Shown piece after piece: positions 1 through 12,603 of a stretch of DNA of 64,000 nt. Position numbers and translations under genes: made by a program. Origin of the DNA: Pyrenochaeta sp. MPI-SDFR-AT-0127. Its lineage: Eukaryota > Ascomycota > Dothideomycetes > Pleosporales > Cucurbitariaceae. Below the pieces are notes generated by a model. The model was not told the origin of the DNA, did not search any database, and saw nothing but the letters and a program-made list of their open reading frames with translations. The stretch lies in contig JAGTJM010000013.1 of NCBI GenBank assembly GCA_020747015.1, forward strand, positions 558,001 through 622,000, written 5' to 3'. Positions within the stretch are counted from its first letter, which is position 1. Each line of letters begins with the position of its first letter.

Positions 1-3000
1 GTTGGGAAAGCGACTAGATGATAGCAATTCATCGAGCTGACCACTAGAATGCTCGAGGGTAACCTTGATGACGTTGAATCCGTGTATCGAACGCAAGGCA
101 TATACCTGCTATTCTAAGGTTCATTCTGGAATGCCCCTTCTTCCAGAGATTTCTGGTATACCAAACAAAGCTGATAAGCAGGCGGTCTCTGACACGTGGA
201 CAAAAGATGCGGTTAAGACAGTCAAAGGGGAGAATTTTGTAATGGTCCTTTAGCCATTTGTGCAGCAGCATGAGGAGCACGGCACAGGCATTGAATGTGC
301 AGCCCATAAAACTCTACAGGCCTAACTAGGATCAGAAAGCGGCCCGGCGTGACTGAACATGGCCGGGGTAAGTGGGGCAGTTACTGAAAACTTACCATTT
401 CTCGCTCAACGAACCGGTGGGTCCGTACAGATGGATCGGGTCCCCTTGAAAGCGAATCTGCGGTTCGTCAAGATCAACCCTGGAATGGGAGCGAAATATA
501 AAGTCTTTGTAATTAAGACGCTACTGCGGTGACTGCTGTAGGAATGGCATTGGTAGGGGGGAAATGGAAATGACGCACAGGCTCAGCTTCAAACAAGACA
601 TAGAATTCGACAAAAGTAGCATTATGGAGGTGTAGATATTTTATGGGTTTTATTATCATTTTAGATCTATGTCAGACTCAAGACTGGCTAGGGAGTCCGT
701 TGTCGGTGCGAAAAATGTTGTGCCCGTCGAAGGCGTCAAGAACTCTATCAAGCAATCGTACAGTAGAGGAGGCTCTCCAATAAATATGTGCTCCACCATT
801 GTCTTGATAGTTCACAGGTGGTGGGACAATTCGATAGAATACGTTTCGTGCTCGCCCTGGGCGGGATTTCCGAACGGCATGTAATGTTTCAGTACGCCAT
901 ACTCATCGCCGTCTTTCTCATTGGTAGCTAAAGCTTTGTGTGAAAGCTGGCCAGAAGAAGGATCTTCAAGCTCTACATTCTTTGTCTTGGTATGACCAAT
1001 GACAGCTTCCTGTTGCTCAGTCGTGGGACTGATCTAGCCTTTGAGATTGTGCACATATTTTTGCACAACAGCTTAAGTGCTCATCGCTCCAAAAAAAATC
1101 TTGTTTTCTTTTCTGTGTTAGAGAATTAATGTGTCGTCCACGAGCGAATGTCATGGTGAAAGGATGCGATACGAGGCGCGAGGAAGACGAAATTTACTCT
1201 TTTTTTTCTGGCTTGAATATGTTCAGATGCCCATCATATATACCGAACGTCGACAAGGGGCACGGGACCGGTTCTAGAGTTTATCAATAAGCCTTCAAAT
1301 CGCAAAGGGCTTGCTCTACATCAGCCTACTAGGGCTTCTGAAACGAACAAGTTCTTCTCAGCTAGCAGGTCCGTGATCCACGGATTGGTATCTGATCATA
1401 ATGCATTTCATGGTGGATACAAAGGGAATGTTACGCTCAATATCAGCAAGAACATAAAGGCTAAACAAGATTTTGAGGATGAATCTTCAACTAGAAAGCT
1501 CAAACGAGCCAGGGTAGCATATGATCTTGATGGAAATTGAGACATCTGGAAGTGTCCCAAAGGCGGTTCCTATGGTCGAGACGATGGCCATGAAAACGAA
1601 GATGATAATGACACAAGCTCAGAGGAGAATGAGAGTAACGACTCAGCAGAGATAGACAGCGTAGAAGATAGCCCAGGAGACAGTTCAGAAGACAGTTCAG
1701 AAGACAGCACAGAAGACAGTTCCGAAGAAAATTTAGAAGGCGAGCCAGAGAGGAGCTCAGAAGACAGTTCTGAAGGTAGTTTAACAGATAACGAGTAATT
1801 TGTATGGAAAGAGGAAATGGGAGAACACGGAATTGATCCTTCTTTACGAACACGTTCTTATGCCATAGCAAATTATAGGACTAGATCGAACGCCGGCGAA
1901 TGAAATACGTAGGTAAGCTGCGATACAAGAGCTATCGGTATTCCCAGGTAGAATGTCTGGCTTCTGGAGTTCCGGCTAAGTTCCCTCAAATTCTGGAAAC
2001 ACTTGCAAGGCATGTTTTGTCAAATCAATCCCAGTCTGTTACCTTCTTCGTTCTTGGCTAGAGCTGCGGATGGCTTCGTGTGAACGCCCAGGCTAGTTTT
2101 TGTTCGGTGGCATTATAGCTTCGGCCGTGGACTATCGGCAGGCGATGCTGAAGGCTAGCGAGGGTATGAAACTAATGCGTACGGATATGAACTTAATGAT
2201 TAGGGGATGGTTTAGAGCAGCTGTTTGTGAGAGAACCATAGCGAGAGCATATTCTTGGGAAGGCGTGAGGTATTGCTGGCAAACGGACCTTTGCTTTTCC
2301 TATGGGTCGTCTGCGTCTGCGATACCAGGGAGTCAAGATTCATGACTCGCTGCTATTTCAATGTTATTCATTAATATGAGGTACTTCAGGAGTGTGTTAA
2401 GTTACGGATGGTGTTCCGCTACGAGTGGATGTGCGTTACGTACTTCGTTTAACCCCGCATTCGTGATGATCGGGATTTAGGCCGATATCGAATAAGCCAG
2501 GATAGCACAGAAGCTGTCTGCTCTATCGGGGGTAAATCGACTATATCACGGCCTAAATGTTTTTATGATCGTATCTGTGTCATATAGCATGCCTAGGGAT
2601 GGAGTACATTACATCGATAGTGATAAACTAAGCATAGAGCTATATATCTGTCTAGCGACAGCTTTTCAATACACACAACTTGGCAATTCTATGCAATTGG
2701 CTAGCTACGTAGACTTCGTGTACGCCATGTGTATTAGTCTAGTTCAATCCAAAATCAGGTAGCAAAGACAAACTTAGCTATTTTACACCTATGTATGGAA
2801 CTCCTGTTGAGATGCTAGTAATAGCTTGCTAACGAAGCTACACTCTTTGATCGCCGACATCGTATTTTACCTTCACGCTTGTTGATCACCGTTTCGGGGA
2901 CATTTAGTCGGGCACCGACGAACTTCAATAAACTTAAGCTTTACTATTTCGTAGCCAAAGCTTGCTTCTCATCTCGCTGATCGCCGCTACGCATGTGATG

Positions 3001-3666
3001 TCACAACGCACAGGGATATGAGCTCCAACCTCCGAACTCGAACACCGTAAATTTTTGCAGTTTGAGCGGTTGGAGAAGACCCACACCTCGGACAGACCGC
3101 GCGTTTTGTTCTGGCCTTGCCGTCGTATTGGACCTTCATTGTTCCGGATCCTCGTAGTATCAGCTTTGTGGGGTATTAGTTGCATCTTGACGTAAGGGAT
3201 GGTCTCTACCTTGATCGAAGGTTGACTTTTGATTCGATGAGTATCGTTCGTGTGTCTGTTTACTGCATCCCATGTCATGGAGAGGCTATAGTGGCAAAAA
3301 GCATAGCGACAATTTCGGTGCTGCTTTATGCTGAGAACGATGCTCTGCTCCAATTACCCTAAAAACGAGAAATCGTCCCACATTCCCTTGCAGGTATTGT
3401 AATAGGTTAATGAGAGATTGAAAACGGAGTGAGGACATACACGTTGAAATCTAGCAACGGGAATCAACCGAGACTCTCGCCAATGCTCACCAACTTTGGG
3501 CGCCGTGGTGGTGGGTTTGAACTGCTGTAAAAATGATAACGAATCCTGCAACGCGAAACACTGGAATTTTGTGTTAGGGTTGTTCCTATTGAAGGTGGTT
3601 TGCTTGTGAACAACTTCCAATATCATGATTAGGGAGCCTAGTTTCTATAGCTACTACCATTTACAA
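1..3666. other. gene-poor left flank
   Basis: Apart from the coding-like stretch at 1220-1798, I see no supported gene here. Open frames are short, lack recognisable domains and have no convincing splice partners. In particular I find no GGPP synthase, which often accompanies fungal gibberellin clusters. The spacer ends at the 3' end of the P450-2 gene. Confidence 0.5.
1220..1798 (+). pseudogene. coding-like stretch with acidic Ser/Glu/Asp tail, unknown
   Basis: A frame on the plus strand is open from about 1220 to 1798 except for one TGA at 1538-1540. The part before the stop is basic and hydrophilic. The part after it is strongly acidic, with repeated Ser-Ser-Glu-Asp units around 1675-1780, then a TAA. 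A 40-nt GT-AG intron starting in the GTAGCA at about 1514 and ending at the AAG at 1553 would remove the TGA in phase 0, so this may be the 3' end of an intron-containing gene rather than a dead one. No start codon with an upstream exon was found. I do not recognise the protein; it could also be chance or a relic. Confidence 0.3.
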
Positions 3667-5409
3667 TCAGAGATCATCAATATCGACCTCAACATTTGCC
3701 CTTCTTCTGACCAACACTTTAACCTTGCTGCCCGCTTTCTCAACCATACCTTTCAGTTCCGTTCTTTCCCCCCCATCTTCCACAAGCTTCCAGTCGTATT
3801 TAATGAGTATATGTGCAAGTGCAACTTTGATCTCGTTCGCCGCGAAAAACCGCCCCGGGCATGAATGCTCACCGTGTCCAAATCCCATGTGTTCGACCGA
3901 CGTAGAAACTAGCTGAGCTGTGTTTTCTTTCCCAAGCTGCATGCGTATCTTGTAAAATCGATACGGGTCGTACGTGTCCGGAGAGGGATACAGCTCTGGT
4001 GATCTATGAAGCGTAAGGACATTGAGTCTCTCGCCTTTCTTGATTACAAGTTTGCTTGACAAAGATACATCTGAGGTAGCATATCGTCGCATAGATGTGA
4101 TGCTTCCAGGCTTCAGCCGTTGAGATTCTTTAATCGCCGAGTCAACACGCTTCATACTATAAAGCGCGTTTTTGGTCCAACCTTCCTTGCGCAATGCTTC
4201 AAGAATCTCATCGCGGAGTTTATCAATGCAATCAGGATGCCTTGCAAGGTCTATCATGCATATTTCGAGAAGATCGTATGTAGTATGAATAGCCAAAAGC
4301 GATAGCGTAAGCTGGAACGTGGCAGGGTCGTATCTCAAACCTTTGGCCTGAGCTTCAGTCTCTGCCCATTGTAAAGCATCTTCAAATTTTGGAGCAGGCA
4401 TTTTCGCTTTATGAGCGGCTTTGGTCATCTCTCGGCGATGATCGATGTATGGCTGCGTGAGGCGCCGTGCTTTGCGTAGCTCAGACCGGAGAGCTCTGCA
4501 GGATGGGACCAGCCAATGGACCAAAGGTCGAAGAAGCCACGGTATCCTGCGAAGGTCTGAACTTGCTGTAAAAAACGAGGAGGAGTAGTTTTTGACGATG
4601 CGGAGCCATGCTTCATTCCTGTAAAGCTGCTCGCCGAAGTAAATTCGAGAGGAGAGACGAGCAATGATATCGGCAATGGCATCCTTCAGATTCACTTCGA
4701 TCCATTCTTTCGGAACCGGTTATTCCATTTCTTTCGCTTTACACCTGTTCATTCTACTGACCCGATGATTTACCAAAATTCTTTACGAGAGCCTCCTCAG
4801 TAACATCAGAAAGGGGACCGATGACGGCAGCTTTTCACTCAATGTAAGCAGCGAAAACACTTCAATTGTGCATTGTAGGCTTACAAAGATGTCTTGTCAA
4901 TTGTTTTCTTGCAACAAGCTGAACAAGATTGTCTGAGAGCGAAATCAACTTAACGGTTTCGAAACCGGGTATGTTGGCGTGAGAGTCAAAGCTGACAGCT
5001 TTTGTAAAACTCAAGTGCGGATCATTGCGGATGTTATGGGCGTAATCTGGCGTCAGCATAAGTACCTCACCCCAATCCGTCAAGATTCGGAAAGGCCTGT
5101 TTGGATATTTCTTCTGCCCTTGTTCGATCAGTTCTTTGCTAGAATGGATAAATCTCCACTTTTGCTCTTAGTATCGTCAAAGCTTGCCCAGATCGTAGCA
5201 CTTACCTGAGCGATAGTTGAGAAACATCGGCCAAAGGGAGAGCTATTAACAATTGGTAGGTTACTAGTAGACCTCTCATCGTTTGAACAGTCTCTGCGAA
5301 TGAGTCCCACTACGAGAAACACAAATGTTCCAAGTATGAAAAGACTCAAAAAATATTCTGACCATACTCCACCTTTTTGTGCAAGCTGCCTAGTTGTCGA
5401 GTCTTGCAT
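3667..5409 (-). CDS. P450-2: cytochrome P450, gibberellin C20 oxidase type (P450-2, CYP68B-like)
   Basis: Four exons, 5409-5206, 5158-4885, 4830-4774 and 4706-3667, join in frame to a 524-residue protein. The start is the ATG at 5409; a longer open frame begins with TTG. A single membrane anchor (about residues 17-37) is followed by a P450 fold with a KESQR helix-K motif and an FGHGEHSC haem loop (Cys about 461). Residue patterns, including the DWGEVL and IPGFET stretches and the RHL-SAVI junction, match the fungal GA C20 oxidase P450-2. That enzyme removes C-20 of GA14 and forms the 19,10-lactone of GA4, at the ER with a P450 reductase. Three introns of 47, 54 and 67 nt keep phase. It lies downstream of P450-4 on the same strand. 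Other CYP68 functions are possible, but the cluster context supports this one. Confidence 0.9.
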
Positions 5410-6178
5410 TATCACAGCTGTACTACGTATGCCATCCAAATAATGAGTTGCAGATTGATATCGATGACTCGTGTAAGAAGGGTAATGGTCAAATCAAAAG
5501 ACAAAGGGTGGGCGATGCTCAAATCACCCAGTGGAATAGACGCGGGTTCAATGCGGGGAACTTGGGTATCGATACGGTCTGCATTACGTAGATACAATAA
5601 CGACCTAAATCATGACCCATTCGGCCGTCTCTACCGAGCCAATGTTACACATCGGCACCTCGCCCGAGACTTAGATTCATAGGGTGTGATAGACACTGCC
5701 TCGCTAGCTGAGTTTCATTTCCCTCTATCCATTTGGCGTTGAAGCCATTCCATTTGTACTATCGTATCATAAACGCCACATCGAGAATTTCCGGCATTGA
5801 TGCGTATAATGCTTCGAAGCTTGTCAAAAGTAGCTAACTCAAATATTCAACAATTGTGTGCGCTACGCTGAATATGACACGCAAAGCATTTTAGCAGTGC
5901 GAGAGCTAGCTATTTTCGTCCCCAATAAAGCATTTAAGGCATTATTAAATTCTGGATATAGGTAGAAGGAGTATGCCTTCAACGTGCTATGAAGCTGAGT
6001 AAAATTACACTAGAAATTCTAGAAATATACACTTCTGCGCTTTATAGAGCACCCAATTATATTGATACCAGCTTATCTGTTGTGGTCCTATGATACGTAG
6101 ACTATTGGGCACAGATTTTTAATGAGTCTAGTGCCAAAGATCTCAATGAGATACGACTACTTCCTCTTCAAAGAGATG
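5410..6178. promoter_or_regulatory. spacer holding the P450-2 promoter
   Basis: This 769-bp spacer separates the start of P450-2 from the stop of P450-4, both on the minus strand. It should hold the P450-2 promoter and the P450-4 terminator. No other gene is seen. Confidence 0.4.
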
Positions 6179-7931
6179 TTAGATGAGCCTGATAACACTA
6201 TCATCCACCATATCCGTGCGCTTCAACATGACTCTGGCGGCAGGGTCAGGGTACATGTCTGTATCGATCGTGAAGTTTCTCGGTCTTCCCTGACCCGGAG
6301 GAAACTTCCATTCGTATCTGAGAAGCACATGTGCTAAGATCATCTTCATCTCGTTTGATGTATAAAATCGACCAGGACAAGCGTGTTTTCCATACCCAAA
6401 CGCCATATTGCTCGAGTCGACCATCGCAAAAAGAAACTTTTGCGCGTTCTCAGGGTGCTTGGGATCCTCACGCATGCGAGAGTAGCGAAAAGGATCAAAT
6501 TGAGATGGTGGTGTGGGTCCTGGAACATGATCTACGTCTTGCAGCATCTGGTGGGAAGGTACTGCGATGCGTGTACCTGCATATAAGGTAGTGCCATCGG
6601 AGAGCGTTACTGGGTTGTGTAGGATACGGTTGAACGTTACTATTTGAATGATCAAGACTCATTCAAAGTGTATGATATGAATCATTAACACTTACATAGA
6701 AAGACAGGATTAAAGCGCTGCGATTCTTTGAGGAGGCTATCTAGCTTCCGAAAACGATTCAGTGTTGTCTTTTGCCAGCCACCGCCTTCTCGAAGCACCT
6801 CAATGATTTCCCGTTTTATTGGCTCGATATACTCAGGATGAGCTATTAAGTCATACAGCGCCTGCGTCATCGTTAATGCAGTCGTGTGAATTGACGATAG
6901 GCTCAGAATCAGAATTCGTTGGGCAAGATTCTCTAGGGCTGTTTCCTCGCCGACCGCCATTTCCATCATCCACTGCAGGATATCTGTTGGCTCCGTGCGC
7001 GTATTGCTGGGACCGTTCTCTTCAGCTCGACGAGAAGCAACTATGTCACCGATAATGCGACGGGCCGCTGCAACGTTTCTACGTAGAGCTCGATAAGGCG
7101 GAAATAATGGTGCAATAAAGGGCCGCGAGTATTTTGGAAACATGCGTAAAAACATTCCTGTTATGAACAGATTCTCCGTATATTGTGCTGTTGTCGACAG
7201 CCACTCGTCATTACGAGACTGATGCGGTCCGAGAAAAATGCGGGCGGAAATGCGAGCAATGATACGCGCGAAGACGGGTATAATATCAACGGTGACCCAT
7301 TCTATTTCTGCATCAGCAAGAATGAACAATCAATTTCTTTGGTTCTTGCACCTTCGCAATACGGCATGTCATTTCGTAGAGCAAAGTCAAGCTCAGTCTT
7401 CATGATAGGGGCGAGCGATGCCAGTGTTGGCGTTAACTTCTGTTGAAGAACTCTGTTCTGAAGATCGCTATGTAGGAAAACCATCCCGCATGTGAAATCA
7501 CCCGCAAAGTCATTTATAAAAGGCTCAACGGAGCTTTCGACATCGTGGGAGACTGTCCGCACCTCCTCGATGCGTGTATTTGAGAGGACTAGAACCTCAG
7601 TGCCAATGCGATGTATTATGAACATAGAACTCTTAAACTGCGCATCAAGTCAGGAAAATCGGGCAAAGAAATGCCAAATATTGTGACAGACCTTATAGTA
7701 GCCATCTTTCAGAATTGACTGACTTCCACGGACAAAGCGCAGTCTGACGAGCCATGTAGGTTCCAAGGAGCTACGATAACCAACTACTGGGGCTTTCACC
7801 TGGGGCTTTCGGCTGCTCAGGAGATTGAAGAGCAAGCATGCTAGGACAATAAAAGTGCTGAGCAGAATGAGCCTACTCTGGACAGCATTCTCGCCGGTAT
7901 ATGGTGTTGAAAAGAGGTATACTATGCTCAT
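6179..7931 (-). CDS. P450-4: cytochrome P450, ent-kaurene oxidase (P450-4, CYP503A-like)
   Basis: Exons 7931-7692, 7637-7352, 7307-6696 and 6639-6179 join to 532 residues; the introns are 54, 44 and 56 nt. An N-terminal hydrophobic anchor (about residues 20-37) is followed by the segment KAPVVGYRSSLEPTW, typical of fungal ent-kaurene oxidases. Further on come SVEPFINDFAG, an I-helix region with SSIHTT, a KESQR motif and the haem loop FGYGKHACPG (Cys about 467). The family oxidises C-19 of ent-kaurene in three steps to ent-kaurenoic acid at the ER. It sits between P450-2 and the diterpene synthase that makes its substrate. Agreement with the Fusarium enzyme runs through all four exons with no gap at the junctions. 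No lesion is seen. Confidence 0.93.
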
Positions 7932-8855
7932 TGTTACGTCTGATAACCAACCGATTACAATTGTTTGAGTTTCGCCGCCCTACTATTCGATGTACTTAGA
8001 TTAGATCAGATTGTGCTTTTTAGTGTACGTGAAGCCTTCCTGGTGCAGACTCCACAGTCGTAGCTGCGTTGCGTAGGTGATGACGAGGTAAGTTTCAATT
8101 CTTCTAAATCGCTGTATTGAATACAACCTAGAGACAGAGTTTCGGTTTGTCGATGTCTATTGTACTAGTCTGGCATCCCACAAAATGATACTCCGTGGCA
8201 CATGATTGGTGAATGGCTCCCAGATCACAGGGCTAACATGGGCGCTCTGAAATTGAGTAGCCTCGGGAATGAAAAAATACGTGTCTTGAACGGGGATAGT
8301 GCCTGTCATGGCTAGTTTGGTTCATCAAAGGAGAAGATCAGCGCATAATTGGTCAGAATAGTTGTAGGGGCCTGATGTTACAGGGCGGCCATGCATGTGT
8401 ATTGAGACAAATCGGATGTCCTTGTATGTATATACTAACTGTTATATCCCTTGTAAGCAGAAAGATTCGAATTGGTTGGGCCGACTGCAGCTGTGTGCTT
8501 TGTTAATATCTGTGCGGGTCTCATAGAAAGAAAGCGAAATCTTGATATGTGTATTAGCCCGCACTTGCAACAACACGGAGTAGACACTCTTAGCTTCAAC
8601 AATGGCATTATAGTGATGATTCGAAAATATTTTCTATAGTCAATCGGGCATGAGACTAGCCACAACTTCATAATCTCATAGACATCATGGGATCCTTTTT
8701 AACGCAGAAGCAGTACAAATACGAGATAAACGTGAGAACTACTAGCATTGACAAAGCATCCCCCCGACATAAGTCCTAGACACTAGCCACCTCCAAAAAT
8801 TCGTAGTGATTATCTACAGGTGTCTGCTACGGCTCATTGGCAAATTCATTCTTTC
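7932..8855. promoter_or_regulatory. spacer with P450-4 promoter
   Basis: This 924-bp region between the P450-4 start and the diterpene synthase stop has no supported gene. It should contain the P450-4 promoter and the 3' end of the CPS/KS transcript. Confidence 0.4.
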
Positions 8856-11800
8856 TCAGTGCATTGACACGTGCGCTCCATTGCTGTTTTGTTGCATGGT
8901 GCTTGACAAATCGCGCACAAGATAGAGTTGGTCGTACAAGTCGGTCACATCTGCGAAGAATCGTACCACCTCTACTTTCCTTATATTGAAATTGAAAAGC
9001 AGTCCAGAGGATATCTGTGCCTGAAGGGCTTCCTCTCTCAATCGATCAATTGACAGAAACAGACAGCAACGCTCGAAGTCAGCCAGTTCTGCCAACGCTT
9101 TTTTCTTGGCCGCCATGGACGATTCTCCGGCGAACTCTGGGAAATCTACAGAGTTGGTATTGCCTTCTGCAAGATCGCGGTCAATTGAACCAAAGTCGTT
9201 GCACATTCGACACATTGTTGCCATGTGGCGAGTGGTGGCCTGAACTAGATAATTTTCCTTTACTGTTGGGAACGCCGCGTGTCCAGTGCCTATCGAGGCA
9301 GATATGAGACAACATGCGAACGCAAACGAGTATGCGCATGCGACATGGTCGGCTGCAGTAGTTCGGACCCACTCAAAGAAGGAACGGCCCGGAGAATGGA
9401 TAATGGCGCGACTGGCGTTGTCCTGCGCTTGGACGGCATGTGCGTGCAGAAACGCTTTGAGTTCAGCCCGAAGGGTGGTTTGATCGCGGATACTCGCCCT
9501 GCCGACATTTCTATGTCCTAAAACATAGTGAATGAAGCGTTGCAGCGTAATTCTGATCTTGTTTCGACTTTGAAATAAGGAAACATGCGTATCTGCAGGG
9601 GCTTATCGCCCTTTTCATGACCATGGTGGTGGTCAGTGACGAAGTCTGCGAAGGCAGGTATGACAAAGTCTTGCTTCCAATGCTCTTTGTCCGTATGATC
9701 GAGCATGGTGATCTCAGCATGGAAAATGCTATCAATGAGCTCATGCAATTCTCCAATGCTGTCAGCAAATGCTGGAGCTGCCACCGCCTCAACAAACTCG
9801 TCTGTCTGGTATCCGAGCATTGAGATCATCATCATCTCGAATAAGAACTCTGCAGATGTAAACATGCGTGTTCGATTATTGCATAAAATCCACGTGAATG
9901 GTATTAGATCCAGATAGGTGTCTTTGCTGACACCCATGTGGTCTCTGTCGTATACTTCTAGTCGACGAGTACGTAAAAGTGGGACGAACAGGGCGGATTC
10001 GACTAGTGACGCATTTACCTCCCAAGATGGCATCGACGCACAAAACTGAGTCTGGCGGACGGTTTCAAGATGTTTGTCCATACGACTCAACAAGGGTGCT
10101 AAGTCTAGAAATTGCCCCACATTTGCAGGCTTGTTATCGACTATGATTGTGCTTATTTTCGCAGCAGCCAATTGGTAAGCGTCTGCTACGAATGCGACTC
10201 GATAGGCTGTTTTTGAGGTCCAGTAGTGATCGGGCACTACCCAGCTACCGGAGGCCAAGAAAGCTTTGCCTCGGCGAATAGCCAGTTCGATTTGTGGTAG
10301 TAGATCCCGGAAGACTACTAGGTGTGTGGCTTGGGCGATTGTCAGAATAGCGTATGAAGTCTCTTCTGGTTGGCCGTTCCAGGAGCCGTCGTCCTCCTGT
10401 CGCAGTAGCGTCCTAAAACAAGCTTGGAACAAGCAAATGGAAATTTTCGACAGTAGTTCTGAATCGAACACGGCATACATGGCTGAATCTTCGGTGGCTT
10501 GATGGAGGAGATCAGTGAAGGACTGTGCTAGTAACATTGTTGGGTAAAGATGGCTTAAATGCTAGTGGCGTAAGCGTCGTCATCGAGGATGCATCAAGTG
10601 ATTCAGACTTGCCCATTTGTCTTTGACCTCACCATCGCAGTCCCACCAGACATTTGATAGATATTTAGCGGTTTTTATTATCTGTGGCAGGTACTTCGCT
10701 TTGTCTTGTCGATGTAATAGAGCGAGTAAGACATGACAGTTTGAAGTAAAACTTGGGTCTCGCTCTCCAAGAAACGTCCGGAAATGGTCCTCGGCCTCGA
10801 ATATGCTGATCATCGGAGCAGCGCTAACATCTGCATCTAGTTGAAGTAGGCTTAATGCAAGTAGACCCTTCGCTGTATCGTCAACGTCGATCGCACGAGG
10901 CGCTAGTATCCGTTAGCCGAAACCGTATTTCAAAACCGTTTACGCTGGCTTGCTCTAACTTACCGAATCCAAGCACTCCATGGTCACCTTGGAACCCACT
11001 GATGATGATATTGGCGATGCTGTGAAGCTCACGACAATTGAGGTCGGAAGTGGTGAATCCGGCTTGCAGTAAGGTAGCTATGACCTGCACTGGCGTCAGA
11101 GAAGTGTTCTAACAGGGTACAACGAAAGCGCCGGACCCAATTAAACTCAAAATACGACGTGGGATGTGTGCCTGGTATCCCACCACCACCCTGGCCAGCA
11201 CCTGCGCTGAATACGTGTCGAAGGTAACCTTCGGCCGCATCATCCCATGACGAAGCATGCATAAGATATGCTGCAGTTGATGATGGAGAAGCAAGCATTG
11301 AACCATTGAAAAGGTGGTGCGCCACCTTATCAAAGTCGACTTGGGTAACGAAAGCCTCTAGGCTGTGGATAGCTGACGATGGCTTCCTCTGGTAGAATGA
11401 TTCAAAATTGAACCGAGCAAGCTTCGCTGTACGCATGCTCATGAGAAGCTCTTTGCTCTCGAAATCGAATGATAAGCTGCTATCTTCGGACTTCAGATAG
11501 GTTAGTAAAGCCGGCACTGTGAGTTCTACACCAATGTGGTTCGTCATCATGATATCGTCCCACATGGCGAGTTGTGCGCATAGAGACTTCCTCGCTCGAT
11601 CGATTCGTTGGTGCATGTCGCTTGGTGAGGGATACTGTAGTTGTAATGGCTCTTTCACGTGACGTAGGAGGGCGAGGAGTGCAGCTGCTGTATCTACAAC
11701 TCCGACACTCTTGGTCCTTGGGTGCTGACCCCAGCTTCCATCCTCGGCCTGATTTTCCAGTAGATACTGAAAACTTTCAGGGAAAAGCCAAAGACGTCGT

Positions 11801-11952
11801 CCATCCACTATCTTTGAAATCATTGCCACCCAAGCGGTGTCATAAATCTGACAGCTGGTTGTGCTGAAGCCATAGACTGGATGATATGCCTCGTGTAAGC
11901 GTCGAATTAGCGAGCGTGCCTCTTCATTCAGCATATCACCCCCGTGATTCAT
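8856..11952 (-). CDS. cps/ks: bifunctional ent-copalyl diphosphate / ent-kaurene synthase
   Basis: Exons 11952-11137, 11084-10964, 10902-10613, 10561-9585 and 9510-8856 join to 952 residues, the length I recall for the Fusarium enzyme. The class II (protonation) domain carries DVDD at about 318-321. The class I domain carries the aspartate-rich DEFVE at about 663-667 and a metal-binding NDFGSIDRD at 839-847. It converts GGPP to ent-CPP and then ent-kaurene in the cytosol, the entry step of gibberellin synthesis. Introns are 52, 61, 51 and about 74 nt. The third is a GC-AG intron (donor GCAAGT at 10612). The donor of the fourth, GTTTCC at 9584, is weak and its exact position is the least certain point. 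It is divergent from P450-1. Some relatives make other labdane-type skeletons, but the flanking P450 set argues for kaurene. Confidence 0.92.
10562..10612 (-). other. GC-AG intron in cps/ks
   Basis: The reading frame before and after this 51-nt segment is the same, but two in-frame stops lie inside. No GT-AG pair of suitable length restores the frame. A GCAAGT donor directly after the Trp codon and a CACTAG acceptor do so in phase 0. They give a KDKW-HLSHLYPTM junction that matches the conserved sequence of the family. Confidence 0.8.
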
Positions 11953-12603
11953 GCTTTGTACAGAAAATATGTTAGGTTTGCTCGATGAATTGTAGTTGGA
12001 AAATTTGGAAATTGTCCAAAACGTTGCGAACTATCGTTGCTTATATGTCGATTCAGCTTCAATTTGCCTATACCTCGCTTCCATATTGATAGGAATCTTA
12101 CTTGTGTACTTCTCAGACCGCACTTGCGGCGGTAAAAGTTCCCATGTGCCATAATGTCATCATGGTTGATGCCCAATCTTAGTGGGTTTCTCGGCAGTTC
12201 AATGCTTTGCAGTTGGAAAGGTAAGTATCCAAACATACGAGGATGGCTTTTTCGGATCGTGTATCATGTTCGTTCATTTCAGTCGTATTCAGATGTCGGA
12301 GATTGTGCATAAGGGGGTTCTTGCAGACTAGTCGAAATATTTCACTATGAGCATATTTGGAGGTATCGCCGATTCAACCGTTGAGACAATGCGGAGTGGC
12401 TCCGTCACTTGGGTTAGTCCTAAAGCTAGCCTGTCAAACGCGCGTTGTGCCTTGTTGCTTGAGAATGTGGGCAGTTGTTAATATCTTGGCGATTGACGGA
12501 TACTTTCCTTGGCCCGCCTACCCGTCGCCCTGAAGTTCAACTTGTGATCTTTCTCACGTTAATTTGACCCTTCGAGGTGACATGTCACTTCTGTCTTCGA
12601 AAG
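11953..12603. promoter_or_regulatory. bidirectional promoter between cps/ks and P450-1
   Basis: This 651-bp spacer lies between two divergently transcribed gibberellin genes, so it likely controls both. It contains GATA cores, including TGATAG at 12087-12092 and, on the minus strand, CGATAG at about 12031-12036. Fungal gibberellin genes are known to need the nitrogen regulator AreA, which binds GATA sites. Whether these are used here is inference, because such hexamers also occur by chance. Confidence 0.5.

Noticed and set aside
1500..1871. Leu/Cys-rich minus-strand open frame of 123 codons
   Set aside because: It is the reverse shadow of the acidic Ser/Glu repeat on the plus strand and has no start or family support.
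5410..5439. Longer N-terminus of P450-2 from 5439
   Set aside because: That frame begins with TTG; the first ATG is at 5409 and leaves a complete anchor.
10580..10627. Two in-frame stops in cps/ks suggesting a pseudogene
   Set aside because: They lie inside a GC-AG intron that restores a conserved junction.
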